38,956 bases of DNA from Owenweeksia sp. (GTDB taxonomy: Bacteria > Bacteroidota > Bacteroidia > Flavobacteriales > Schleiferiaceae). The notes beneath the pieces are model-generated. The model had not been told where the DNA came from. It was given only the letters and a program-made list of their open reading frames with translations, and searched no databases. How positions within the stretch are numbered: the stretch's first letter is position 1; each line of letters starts with the position of its first letter. Location of the stretch: positions 1 to 38,956 of the forward strand of contig JANQPD010000022.1 in assembly GCA_028285465.1 (NCBI GenBank). Direction: 5' to 3'. Shown in pieces: positions 1-8,015 of this stretch. Position numbers and translations under genes: made by a program.

Positions 1-722
1 CATCCCATGTCACTCACCGGCTTACTGCAAGCCGTACCGGCATCCAGCACTTCTGCCAACTCTTCGATCATGCCCCAGTTTTCCGGTCCTTTTAAACCGC
101 GGCCGCCAGACACCACCCGCTCCGCTTCCGGCAACGGGATTTTTCCCTTAACGCGGTCTACTTCGTTCACCTTGCTTTCCGGAAGGCTACCCAGGGATAC
201 TTCTGAGGTGCTCACATCAGCACTTCCTTCGCTTTCAGCTACACCCAGGGCGTTGGGGATAAATACAACAATGCTTTTTTCCTGCGTGGTGCTGTAGTGT
301 ACGAAGCCTTTACTCGAAAATACACTCCTTTTTACAGTTAGTGGATCCACGGAAGAGGGGAGTTCGGTCACATTGGTAATAAGCCCGGCATCAGTAGAAA
401 CAGCTAATAGAGGGGCAATGGCTTTTCCGTTAAATGTGCCGCTTATGACAAAGAGATCTCCGGACTCTTGTGCTCCCACTTGCTTCAATGCTTCGGCAAA
501 GCGGTAATTGTTAAAAGAGCTGAATGCCTCTTCGTTCAGGTTCACTACTTTTTTCAGGCCGTATTTGCCCAAAGCGGATTGATCGCTTTCTATGTTGCCA
601 AACGTTACACCGATGGCTTCAGTGCCTTTCATTTCAGCCACTTTGGCGGCATACCGCGCTGTTTCAAAACTGTTTTTTTTGAATTTGCCTTCCCAGCTTT
701 CTATATAGGCTATTACTGACAT
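1..722 (-). CDS. etfA: Electron transfer flavoprotein alpha subunit, C-terminus cut by window edge
   Basis: EtfA pairs with EtfB to form the FAD/AMP-binding electron carrier that takes electrons from acyl-CoA dehydrogenases and passes them to the membrane quinone pool. About 240 N-terminal residues are visible, beginning MSVIAYIESWEGKFKK. Near the cut end lies VSGGRGLKGPENW, the conserved entry into the C-terminal FAD-binding domain, followed by a TACSKPVSDMG stretch. The reading frame is open from the ATG at 720-722 to the window edge, so the stop and the rest of the FAD domain lie outside. It sits 22 bp downstream of etfB on the same strand and is almost certainly co-transcribed with it. 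The acyl-CoA dehydrogenase at 32438-33580 is a plausible electron donor. Confidence 0.93.
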   Translation of the reverse strand, partial: MSVIAYIESWEGKFKKNSFETARYAAKVAEMKGTEAIGVTFGNIESDQSALGKYGLKKVVNLNEEAFSSFNNYRFAEALKQVGAQESGDLFVISGTFNGKAIAPLLAVSTDAGLITNVTELPSSVDPLTVKRSVFSSKGFVHYSTTQEKSIVVFIPNALGVAESEGSADVSTSEVSLGSLPESKVNEVDRVKGKIPLPEAERVVSGGRGLKGPENWGMIEELAEVLDAGTACSKPVSDMG

Positions 723-744
723 GTTTTTTGTTTTAATAGGGTTC

Positions 745-1491
745 TTAAATAGCTTTGGCTTCATTGTGTAGCAGGCTTACTAGCTCTGCCACATTATCCG
801 CATCGATCATTTTCACATCTCCTTTCGGAGCCGGTTTGCTAAACATTCCCACTTCAGTTCTCTGTGCCGCCTCGGCAGCCGGGCGCACGTGTAAAGGTTT
901 GGTGCGGGCGCTCATAATGCCCCGCATATTGGGAATACGCAGATCCTTTTCTTCTACCAATCCTTTTTGTCCACCAATTACCAAAGGCAGTTTGGCCTCC
1001 AGGAGCTCTTTTCCTCCATCTATTTCGCGGGTCATCTTAGCGGTATCTCCTTCCAGCTCCATCCCAACACAGGCATTTATAAAGGGTTGGTTAAGCATAG
1101 CTGCCAGCATGCCCGGGACCATTCCCCCGTTGTAATCAATGCTTTCCCTACCGGCAATGATCAGGTCATAGTTGTTTTCCCTGGCCACAGCTGCAATCTG
1201 GCTGGCTACGTAATAACTATCCGTAGGGTCGGCATCAATGCGAATGGCGTCATCTGCTCCGATAGCCAGGGCTTTTCTTAAAGTAGGTTCCGTTTCTGCG
1301 CGGCCCACGTTGATCACGGTTACCGAACCTCCTTGCTTTTCCTTGATCCACATGGCGCGTGTAAGGCCGAACTCATCGTATGGGTTAATGACAAACTGCA
1401 CCCCGTTTTTGTCAAAAGCTTTATTATCAGAGGTGAAATTGATCTTTGAAGTAGTATCAGGTACGTGACTGATACAAACGAGTACCTTCAT
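745..1491 (-). CDS. etfB: Electron transfer flavoprotein beta subunit
   Basis: EtfB is the AMP-binding partner of EtfA in the soluble electron transfer flavoprotein. The 248-residue product starts MKVLVCISHVPDTTSKI, a typical EtfB N-terminus, and carries AGRESIDYNGGMVPGMLA in the region that forms the nucleotide pocket and faces the dehydrogenase. Length is normal for the family (about 245-260). It is the first gene of an etfBA pair, with etfA starting 22 bp after its stop. The start is the ATG at 1489-1491. An upstream minus-strand TATTTTCG at 1528-1535 is one base off the Bacteroidota -7 consensus. A 16-bp perfect palindrome lies further upstream at 1561-1576. Confidence 0.95.
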   Translation of the reverse strand: MKVLVCISHVPDTTSKINFTSDNKAFDKNGVQFVINPYDEFGLTRAMWIKEKQGGSVTVINVGRAETEPTLRKALAIGADDAIRIDADPTDSYYVASQIAAVARENNYDLIIAGRESIDYNGGMVPGMLAAMLNQPFINACVGMELEGDTAKMTREIDGGKELLEAKLPLVIGGQKGLVEEKDLRIPNMRGIMSARTKPLHVRPAAEAAQRTEVGMFSKPAPKGDVKMIDADNVAELVSLLHNEAKAI

Positions 1492-1560
1492 ATGCTAGGG
1501 GTATATTTAAATAAATTGTAAGGCTTGCGAAAATAAGGCAAAAAGGAGGTTTTAAAAAAT

Positions 1561-1576
1561 ATTATGCATGCATAAT
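1561..1576. promoter_or_regulatory. Perfect 16-bp palindrome between etfB and pdhB
   Basis: ATTATGCATGCATAAT reads the same on both strands. It lies in the 226-bp gap between the divergent etfB and pdhB starts, about 25 bp upstream of the presumed etfB -7 element. The size and position suit a dimeric repressor or activator site. No regulator is identified, and an AT-rich palindrome can arise by chance. Confidence 0.35.
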
Positions 1577-1671
1577 GAATGATCTTTAAACAGGAAAAAA
1601 TATGAAGTTTGTTCTTTTACGTAGCCTGGCTTAACACTTGGGTCATCTCCTTTTCAAAAGCGATTAATTCC

Positions 1672-1679
1672 TATTTTTG
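1672..1679 (+). promoter_or_regulatory. Probable pdhB -7 promoter element
   Basis: TATTTTTG matches the Bacteroidota -7 consensus TAnnTTTG and lies 38 bp before the pdhB ATG. I see no TTTG at the expected -33 spacing, so this is a half-supported promoter. Confidence 0.45.
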
Positions 1680-1717
1680 CCCAACTTTGAAATAAAAATC
1701 ACTTTTTAGATAATTCC

Positions 1718-2701
1718 ATGAGTCGTACTATTCAGTTTCGTGAGGCCGTAGCCGAAGCTATGAGCGAAGAAATGCGCAGGGACGAGAACGTATATTTAAT
1801 GGGCGAAGAGGTAGCCGAATACAATGGTGCCTATAAAGCCTCAAAAGGTATGCTTGATGAGTTTGGCGCAAAAAGGGTTATCGACACTCCTATTGCGGAA
1901 CTGGGTTTTGCAGGCATTGGTGTGGGAAGTGCGATGAATGGCCTTCGTCCGATCATTGAGTTTATGACCTTTAACTTCTCTATGGTGGCCATTGATCAGA
2001 TCATAAACAATGCAGCTAAAATGTACCAGATGAGTGGCGGACAACTCAACATCCCTGTTGTTTTTCGAGGACCAACCGCTTCTGCGGGTCAATTGGCAGC
2101 TACTCACTCACAGGCTTTTGAAAGCTGGTATGCAAACTGCCCCGGGCTTAAGGTCGTGGTGCCTTCAAACCCTTATGACGCCAAGGGCTTGCTGAAGTCG
2201 GCCATTCGCGATGACGATCCAGTGATCTTTATGGAAAGCGAGCAGATGTATGGCGATAAGGGAGAAGTGCCGGAAGAAGAGTACTTGATTGAGATCGGTA
2301 AAGCAGATATCCGCAGGAAGGGAAGCGATGTGACCATCGTTTCGTTTGGAAAGATCATAAAAGAAGCGGATAAGGCGGCAGAGGAACTGGCCAAAGAAGG
2401 TATAGAATGCGAAATTATCGACCTGCGTACGGTACGCCCGATCGATTATGCTGCTGTAATTGAATCCGTAAAGAAAACCAACCGCCTGGTGTGCGTGGAA
2501 GAAGCCTGGCCCCTGGGTTCTATTTCTACCGAAATAACTTTTGTAGTACAACGCGAGGCCTTTGATTACCTGGATGCTCCCATTCGCAGGATTACGTCAC
2601 AAGACACGCCTATGGCCTATGCCCCTACCCTGGTAGAAGAGTACTTGCCCAATGCAAAACGAATTATTGAAGCGGTGAAAGGAGTCGCTTATGTGAAATA
2701 A
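1718..2701 (+). CDS. pdhB: Pyruvate dehydrogenase E1 component, beta subunit
   Basis: This is the beta chain of the alpha2-beta2 thiamine-diphosphate E1 enzyme, which decarboxylates pyruvate and acetylates the lipoyl arm of E2 in the cytoplasmic pyruvate dehydrogenase complex. The product has 327 residues, normal for E1-beta. Family blocks are visible: the N-terminal FREAVAEAMSEEM, VYLMGEEVAEYNGAYKASKG, the TPIAELGFAGIGVGSAMNG block with the ThDP-activating Glu, and the C-terminal transketolase-type domain with VCVEEAWPLGS. The partner pdhA is not adjacent, so alpha and beta are encoded apart. The gene is monocistronic: 226 bp from divergent etfB and closed by a strong hairpin. A branched-chain 2-oxoacid E1-beta is the alternative, but the sequence reads as PdhB. 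Confidence 0.92.
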   Translation: MSRTIQFREAVAEAMSEEMRRDENVYLMGEEVAEYNGAYKASKGMLDEFGAKRVIDTPIAELGFAGIGVGSAMNGLRPIIEFMTFNFSMVAIDQIINNAAKMYQMSGGQLNIPVVFRGPTASAGQLAATHSQAFESWYANCPGLKVVVPSNPYDAKGLLKSAIRDDDPVIFMESEQMYGDKGEVPEEEYLIEIGKADIRRKGSDVTIVSFGKIIKEADKAAEELAKEGIECEIIDLRTVRPIDYAAVIESVKKTNRLVCVEEAWPLGSISTEITFVVQREAFDYLDAPIRRITSQDTPMAYAPTLVEEYLPNAKRIIEAVKGVAYVK

Positions 2702-2720
2702 GCTTGCCGTTAATCCTTTC

Positions 2721-2762
2721 AAAAAACAAAAAAGCGGCTAAAAAGCCGCTTTTTTGTTTTTT
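2721..2762. terminator. Terminator after pdhB, 19-bp perfect stem
   Basis: The left arm 2721-2739 and right arm 2744-2762 are exact reverse complements around an AAAA loop. The core is AGCGGCT/AGCCGCT, extended by A6-C-A6 opposite T6-G-T6. It has a T-rich tail in both directions, so it could stop transcription from either side. Confidence 0.85.
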
Positions 2763-2862
2763 GGGCTTTATATAGCTGCCTATTCTGATGAAGTCTTTTT
2801 CCCCCCTTTTAATTGTCCATCCCGGTATTCTGTACGCATAAGACCAAAGCTGCATTTAACTC

Positions 2863-2893
2863 TTTGCCTATAAAGCAATTTGGGTTACTTTTG
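2863..2893 (+). promoter_or_regulatory. Bacteroidota-type promoter of hppA
   Basis: TTTG at 2863-2866, a 19-bp spacer and TACTTTTG at 2886-2893 fit the -33 TTTG / -7 TAnnTTTG consensus of the Bacteroidota primary sigma factor exactly. It implies a 5' leader of about 95 nt before the hppA ATG at 2994. Confidence 0.75.
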
Positions 2894-2993
2894 CGCCCCT
2901 TCTGCCAAAACAGCTTATTCCTGTTGCGGTAGTTTAACAGTGCGCAAACTGCACCACGGAACAAACAAAACAAAGATTAAATAAGCAAAACAA

Positions 2994-5519
2994 ATGAGTA
3001 ATTGGATGCTTTACCTGGTGCCCGCTTTAGGATTGGTGGGTATATTCGTAATGATAGCCAAATCTGCCTGGGTTAGTAAACAGGAAGTAGGCGAAAAAAA
3101 CATGGCCGAATTGGCCGGGCACATTGCCGAAGGGGCAATGTCTTTCCTGAAAGCCGAATGGAAAGTAATGGCCTATTTTGTGGTAATTGCAGCTATTTTG
3201 CTTGGCTATTCAGGCACTTTGGTAGAGCACTCCAGCCCCATCATAGCCATCGCTTTCATTATTGGAGCTGTATTCTCTGCCCTGGCGGGCTATTTTGGAA
3301 TGCGCATTGCCACCAAGGCCAATGTGCGCACTACGCAAGCAGCGCGGAGCAGCCTGGTAAAAGCATTAAAGGTTTCCTTTACAGGAGGCTCAGTAATGGG
3401 ATTGGGGGTAGCAGGCCTGGCCGTTTTAGGGTTGGGTAGCCTGTTCATTGTTTTTTATCAGCTATTTGTACCGGAAGGTGTAGCGATGACCGGCCACGAA
3501 ATGAAAACAGCCATAGAAGTGTTGGCAGGTTTTTCGTTAGGTGCTGAATCTATTGCACTTTTTGCCCGTGTAGGAGGTGGTATATATACGAAGGCTGCCG
3601 ATGTTGGGGCCGACCTGGTAGGTAAAGTAGAAGCCGGGATCCCTGAAGATGATCCGCGCAACCCCGCAACCATTGCCGATAATGTAGGCGATAATGTAGG
3701 CGATGTAGCCGGCATGGGAGCCGATCTTTTCGGTTCATACGTAGCCACCATTTTAGCTACTATGGTATTGGGGCAGGAAATTGCCTCTGCAGATAATTTC
3801 GGTGGAATGGCCCCCATTTTATTACCCATGGTAATTGCAGGGCTTGGCCTGATCTTCTCTATTATTTCTATGGCTTTTGTGCGCATCAGCGGAGAGAATA
3901 GCTCGGTACAAAACGCCTTGAACGTGGGCAATTGGTCTTCCATCATTATGGTGGTAATAGCCTCTTATCCTCTAAGCATTTGGATGCTGCCCGAAACAAT
4001 GGAATTGAGAGGGTACGCCTTCACAAGCATGGATGTGTTCTGGGCGATTCTGACCGGTTCTATTGTAGGCGCTTTAATGAGCTGGATCACGGAATTCTAT
4101 ACCTCTATGGGCAAAAAGCCGGTAAATAGCATCATCAATCAGTCTTCTACAGGGCACGCAACCAATATCATTGGGGGCCTGGCTATAGGCATGCAATCCA
4201 CGGTTGTGCCTATAATCATCTTAGCGGCTGGCATCATTGCTTCTTATTCTTTTGCCGGATTGTATGGCGTAGCGATTGCAGCGGCCGGTATGATGGCCAC
4301 TACGGCCATGCAACTGGCTATTGACGCTTTTGGCCCCATTGCGGATAACGCGGGGGGCATTGCGGAGATGAGCCAATTGCCTGAAGAAGTACGTGAACGC
4401 ACAGATAACCTCGATGCAGTGGGCAATACTACAGCCGCTACAGGTAAAGGTTTTGCCATTGCCTCGGCCGCTTTAACGGCATTGGCACTCTTTGCTGCTT
4501 TTGTAGGTATTGCGGGTATAGACAGCATCGACATTTACAAAGCACCGGTACTGGCCATGTTGTTCATTGGTGGGATGATCCCCTTTATTTTCTCCTCTTT
4601 GGCGATTTCAGCAGTAGGGCGTGCAGCCATGGCCATGGTACACGAGGTAAGGCGTCAGTTCAGGGAAATTCCCGGTATAATGGAATACAAAGCAAAACCT
4701 GAATACGATAAATGTGTGGAGATCTCTACAAAAGCCTCTATTAAGGAGATGATGCTTCCCGGAGCAATTGCTTTGATCACCCCTGTTGTTGTGGGCTTTG
4801 GTTTTATGGGTGTGTTCCCTGAAACCTCATCCGCAGAAATGCTCGGTGGGCTTCTGGCAGGCGTTACCGTAAGCGGGGTGTTGATGGGAATTTTCCAAAA
4901 CAATGCCGGAGGCGCCTGGGATAACGCCAAAAAATCATTTGAAAAAGGTGTGGAAATCAACGGGAAAATGGAATACAAAGGCTCCGAGGCGCACAAGGCT
5001 TCCGTTACCGGAGATACGGTAGGAGATCCTTTTAAAGACACCTCAGGTCCTTCTATGAACATCCTGATCAAACTTATGTCGATCGTTTCTTTGGTTATTG
5101 CCCCTCATTTGAGCGGCTCTGAAGCCTTGAGTGAAGCTGCAGGCACCGCCAAATCTGATTTTGACGCGCTTGCCGAGGATTCAATGGTGAACACGTTGGA
5201 CATAAGGCAAAGTGCTTTTGCGTTCGGGCCCGGGCAAAGCAAGGTAGTGGTAAAAGGAAATGAAGGGGAAGAGCCGGTACACCTAGCCGTTCAGGGCGTA
5301 GAATTTCAGGGAGATGCAAACGGAGATATCCGCGACATAGCTATTACCCTCGACATGCAGGATACCTATGTGTACGGTGCACGCTTACGCAAAGATGAAG
5401 GAAGTAACGTATACCAGGGAGAAGGCGTGTGGATTGAAAGCAAAACAGAAAGCCCAGCGGTCTTAAAAGTGGCGTTAAGCGCAAATGAAACCACCTTTGT
5501 AGAAGTTACCCGCATGTAG
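2994..5519 (+). CDS. hppA: K+-dependent proton-translocating membrane pyrophosphatase with extra C-terminal domain
   Basis: Membrane pyrophosphatase that hydrolyses PPi and pumps cations outward. The catalytic loop with [19 protein letters not shown] at residues 219-237 binds Mg-PPi. [10 protein letters not shown] at 477-486 has Ala481 and Gly484 where K+-independent enzymes carry Lys and Thr, so K+ dependence is expected. Sodium pumps carry a Glu in helix 6 (ADLFESY); here it is Gly247 (ADLFGSY), and a Glu sits instead in helix 5 (Glu185, [14 protein letters not shown]). I recall this arrangement for flavobacterial H+ pumps. The last helix ends near residue 706 ([19 protein letters not shown]). 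About 135 further residues follow, ending EVTRM, which do not belong to the usual enzyme (about 680-740 residues); the last 110 or so look beta-rich and are probably periplasmic. The gene has its own promoter and terminator. Confidence 0.95.
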   Translation: MSNWMLYLVPALGLVGIFVMIAKSAWVSKQEVGEKNMAELAGHIAEGAMSFLKAEWKVMAYFVVIAAILLGYSGTLVEHSSPIIAIAFIIGAVFSALAGYFGMRIATKANVRTTQAARSSLVKALKVSFTGGSVMGLGVAGLAVLGLGSLFIVFYQLFVPEGVAMTGHEMKTAIEVLAGFSLGAESIALFARVGGGIYTKAADVGADLVGKVEAGIPEDDPRNPATIADNVGDNVGDVAGMGADLFGSYVATILATMVLGQEIASADNFGGMAPILLPMVIAGLGLIFSIISMAFVRISGENSSVQNALNVGNWSSIIMVVIASYPLSIWMLPETMELRGYAFTSMDVFWAILTGSIVGALMSWITEFYTSMGKKPVNSIINQSSTGHATNIIGGLAIGMQSTVVPIIILAAGIIASYSFAGLYGVAIAAAGMMATTAMQLAIDAFGPIADNAGGIAEMSQLPEEVRERTDNLDAVGNTTAATGKGFAIASAALTALALFAAFVGIAGIDSIDIYKAPVLAMLFIGGMIPFIFSSLAISAVGRAAMAMVHEVRRQFREIPGIMEYKAKPEYDKCVEISTKASIKEMMLPGAIALITPVVVGFGFMGVFPETSSAEMLGGLLAGVTVSGVLMGIFQNNAGGAWDNAKKSFEKGVEINGKMEYKGSEAHKASVTGDTVGDPFKDTSGPSMNILIKLMSIVSLVIAPHLSGSEALSEAAGTAKSDFDALAEDSMVNTLDIRQSAFAFGPGQSKVVVKGNEGEEPVHLAVQGVEFQGDANGDIRDIAITLDMQDTYVYGARLRKDEGSNVYQGEGVWIESKTESPAVLKVALSANETTFVEVTRM

Positions 5520-5542
5520 CGGACTTTTTGATTAATAAGCCT

Positions 5543-5585
5543 AAAAAAGAGGCCGCCAATATCAAGTATTGGCGGCCTCTTTTTT
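5543..5585 (+). terminator. Rho-independent terminator of hppA
   Basis: GAGGCCGCCAATA (5549-5561) pairs exactly with TATTGGCGGCCTC (5567-5579) around a TCAAG loop. The stem is flanked by A6 on the left and a T7 run on the right. It begins 23 bp past the hppA stop codon. Confidence 0.9.
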
Positions 5586-5682
5586 TGAAGTCTGTAGTGG
5601 GGCAACTGGAACAGCATCGAACCAATTTATAGAAGATTTAATGAGGTAGTGGATAACTATACACCTCGATAAAGTTTAATGT

Positions 5683-6095
5683 CACTTTTCAAAAACGATG
5701 CTTTATCGAGCGAAGTTGAGATGAGCTAGGGAGTACCAAGCATCGCTCAGGTAACTGAACTGTCCTCGACTGCGCTCGGACAGACCTCACTTTTCAAAAA
5801 CATAGATTACTTCAAAAAAACTATGTCTCATCGAGCGAAGTAGATACAAGAAGGGTATTGAAGAGTAATTCCTTATACCAAAACTGTCCTCGACTACGCT
5901 CGGACAGACCTCACTTTTCAAAAACATAAATTACTTCAAAAAAACTATGTATCATCGAGCGAAGTAGATACGAGATGGGTATTGAAGAATAATTCCTGTA
6001 CCAAAACTGTCCTCGACTACGCTCGGACAGACCTCACTTTTCACAAACATAAATTACTTCAAAAAAACTATGTATCATCGAGCGAAGTCGAGATG
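5683..6095. repeat. REP/BIME-like tandem repeat array, three units of about 123 bp plus a partial copy
   Basis: Units begin CTGTCCTCGAC at 5760, 5884 and 6007, giving periods of 124 and 123 bp. Each has a head with CTGTCC facing GGACAG around TCGACTACGCTC, then ACCTCACTTTTCA, a block rich in A, and ATCGAGCGAAGT at the end. The end block reads on the other strand as a diverged copy of the head, so each unit is an inverted pair. A partial unit lies at 5683-5725. Units differ by only a few bases, so they duplicated recently or are homogenised. No coding capacity is seen. Similar TCGACT-CGCTCG elements are common between flavobacterial genes. Confidence 0.8.
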
Positions 6096-6209
6096 ATCGG
6101 TCTCGATGCTATCTTTTAAACCTTCTGATTCTAAAATATCTTCAGTAATCCCGGAGTGAAATGCCTTAGCTTTCTGGCAAACAGTAAGTTTTTGAAATTC
6201 AAATGCCAT
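6075..6209 (-). pseudogene. Truncated four-helix-bundle (23S rRNA IVP-like) protein
   Basis: From the ATG at 6207-6209 the minus strand encodes 44 residues: MAFEFQKLTVCQKAKAF, then HSGITEDILESEGLKDS, then a short tail and a stop. The opening matches the start of the four-helix-bundle family related to proteins of 23S rRNA intervening sequences (M-x-F-x-F-x-K-L-x-V-x-Q-K-A), which are normally about 115-130 residues. After about 35 residues the frame runs into the repeat array and ends inside the last repeat unit. The repeats appear to have replaced the rest of the gene. Identification rests on one short motif, so it is tentative. Confidence 0.45.
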
Positions 6210-6228
6210 GGTGTTGCAGGTTTAGGAT

Positions 6229-6316
6229 GAGCGTGAGAACGAGACCGAACCTTGCCTGACGGCAGACAGGAGCGAAGAAAAACAGAGCAGGGTGGTTCGC
6301 TCTCGCTCTCACACTC
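6229..6316. repeat. Long imperfect hairpin between the repeat array and rng
   Basis: The arm at 6229-6251 (GAGCGTGAGAACGAGACC...) pairs with 6294-6316 at 20 of 23 positions. The 42-bp loop contains a second small dyad, CCTG-ACGG-CAG-CAGG, of the kind found in Bacteroidota intergenic repeats. It ends 17 bp from the rng stop codon and could act as its terminator or be another REP-type element. Confidence 0.55.
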
Positions 6317-6333
6317 TGCTTTGTTTTGTGGTA

Positions 6334-7881
6334 TTAACTGAACTCAAACCGCTCTTCCTTGCTGTTGTAAAAGTTGTATTCCAGGAATTTATAACTGTCG
6401 CGGGGAATGATCTTTAAGTTCTTTTTATACTTTTTAGACCATTTTCTGCGAATGCTGTTAAACAAACCCTTACTTAGATAGGCAGCAATAAAGGGGTGCA
6501 GGTGCAACGTAATATGCTTATCCTCTTCCTGTGCCGCGATCAGATCCAGTTTATTCTCAATCTCATCTATGATCAGAATAGGCGCTTCCACCTCTCCGGT
6601 GCCGTCGGGATTCTCTTCCCGGGTTTGTATATCCATTTCTGGACGTACGCGTTGGCGGGTAATTTCTACAAGGCCGAAGCGCGAAGGAGGCAGGATCTTA
6701 TGTTTAGCCCGGTCCGTTTTCATTTCCTCCTTGAGTTTTTCAAAGAGCTTTTTCCGGTTCTCGCTTTTGTGTAAATCAATAAAATCTACCACGATAATAC
6801 CGCCCATATCGCGCAAGCGCAACTGGCGGGCTACTTCTTCGGCAGCGGCCAGGTTTACCGTAAGCGCATTGGCTTCCTGGTTTTCATTGCTGTTGGTACG
6901 GTTGCCACTGTTTACGTCAATAACGTGCATGGCTTCCGTATGCTCTATGATCAGGTAAGCCCCTTTTCCCATGCTCACCGAGCGCCCAAAGGCCGCTTTG
7001 ATCTGGCGCTCTATGCCGAAATGCTCAAAAATGGGTATACGTCCTTCATAGAGTTTGACCATTTTTTCTTTTTCCGGCTCTATGCTTTTTACATAGTCCT
7101 GTATCTCGGGGTATAGATCCGCGTCGTTGATGTGGATGGCGTTAAACGAATCGTTGAGCACATCCCGGAGTAGGGCCGAGACGCGGTTTAGCTCACGAAG
7201 TGCACGGGCTGGTGCTTTAACGCGCTGCATTTGCTTGTGCAACTGCTTCCATTTTTTTACCAGGCTCTGGAGGTCTGCATCCAGATCGGCTACACTGCAA
7301 TCTTCTGCTGCTGTCCGTACAATAACACCGAAGCCCTTAGGGCGGATGCTCTGTACCAAAATGCGCAACCTGTCTTTCTCTTCTTTATCCCTGAGCTTAG
7401 AGCTTACGCTGATGCGGTCGGAAAAAGGCACCAGTACAATGTACCGCCCTGCGAGAGAAAGCTCAGAGGTTATACGCGGACCTTTGGTACTGATAGGTTC
7501 CTTGGCTATCTGCACCAGGATGTTTTGACCGGCTTTAAGCACCTGGTCTATACTACCGTTCTTATTGATGTCGGTTTCGGTCTCAAAATCGCTGAGCGAC
7601 CACCGTTGTTTTCCGGTGAGTACACGCTTGGTGTACTTGTTCAGCGACTTTATCTGCGGACCTAGATCGTGATAATGTAAAAAAGCGTCTTTTTCGTAAC
7701 CTACGTCTACAAAAGCAGCGTTGAGGCCGGGGACTACCTTTTTGATCTTCCCCATGTATATATCGCCTACTGCAAACTCCTCGGAGTTGTCGTAGTGAAG
7801 TTCCGATAACCGTCCATCTTTTAGCAGCGCTATGGCCACCTGATCGGCAGTACTCGAATTGATTACTAATTCTGTACTCAC
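6334..7881 (-). CDS. rng: Ribonuclease G/E family endoribonuclease
   Basis: A single-strand-specific endoribonuclease of the RNase E/G family, which acts in the cytoplasm in rRNA maturation and mRNA turnover. The 515-residue product has an S1 RNA-binding domain (about 38-125: GDIYMGKIKKVVPGLNAAFVDVG) and a DNase I-like catalytic domain with the metal-binding Asp322 (HVIDVNSGNRT) and Asp366 (GGIIVVDFIDLH). It lacks the long C-terminal scaffold of E. coli RNase E, so RNase G is the right label. The Zn-link, normally CPxC, reads ENPDGTGEVE at about 423-432 with no cysteine. It is the last gene of a minus-strand series after hup, a TPR protein and a microprotein. The 134-bp gap upstream contains a hairpin. 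Confidence 0.93.
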   Translation of the reverse strand: MSTELVINSSTADQVAIALLKDGRLSELHYDNSEEFAVGDIYMGKIKKVVPGLNAAFVDVGYEKDAFLHYHDLGPQIKSLNKYTKRVLTGKQRWSLSDFETETDINKNGSIDQVLKAGQNILVQIAKEPISTKGPRITSELSLAGRYIVLVPFSDRISVSSKLRDKEEKDRLRILVQSIRPKGFGVIVRTAAEDCSVADLDADLQSLVKKWKQLHKQMQRVKAPARALRELNRVSALLRDVLNDSFNAIHINDADLYPEIQDYVKSIEPEKEKMVKLYEGRIPIFEHFGIERQIKAAFGRSVSMGKGAYLIIEHTEAMHVIDVNSGNRTNSNENQEANALTVNLAAAEEVARQLRLRDMGGIIVVDFIDLHKSENRKKLFEKLKEEMKTDRAKHKILPPSRFGLVEITRQRVRPEMDIQTREENPDGTGEVEAPILIIDEIENKLDLIAAQEEDKHITLHLHPFIAAYLSKGLFNSIRRKWSKKYKKNLKIIPRDSYKFLEYNFYNSKEERFEFS

Positions 7882-7944
7882 CTTATGAAATGTTTTAAAA
7901 TGTTGACTGAATCAACGGTATACTTAATAATGAGGCACAACACG

Positions 7945-7973
7945 AAAAGCACCTTACCAGAGCAGGTGCTTTT
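7945..7973 (-). terminator. Hairpin between the microprotein gene and rng
   Basis: AAAAGCACCT (7945-7954) and AGGTGCTTTT (7964-7973) form a 10-bp perfect stem with a 9-base loop. On the minus strand it follows the microprotein gene and ends in TTTT. It may be a partial terminator or a processing signal upstream of rng. Confidence 0.5.
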
Positions 7974-8015
7974 AGATCAGTATGTGCCAAGGAGGCCAGA
8001 AAGGACCTCCACGAC

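Noticed and set aside
468..719. Plus-strand frame opposite etfA
   Set aside because: The minus strand carries clear EtfA motifs across the whole interval; the plus frame is a shadow.
5760..6095. Possible CRISPR array
   Set aside because: The period of about 123 bp with near-identical sequence across the whole unit means there are no unique spacers, and no cas gene is nearby.
6229..6316. Possible insertion-sequence terminal inverted repeats
   Set aside because: Only 42 bp separates the arms, with no transposase frame and no target duplication.
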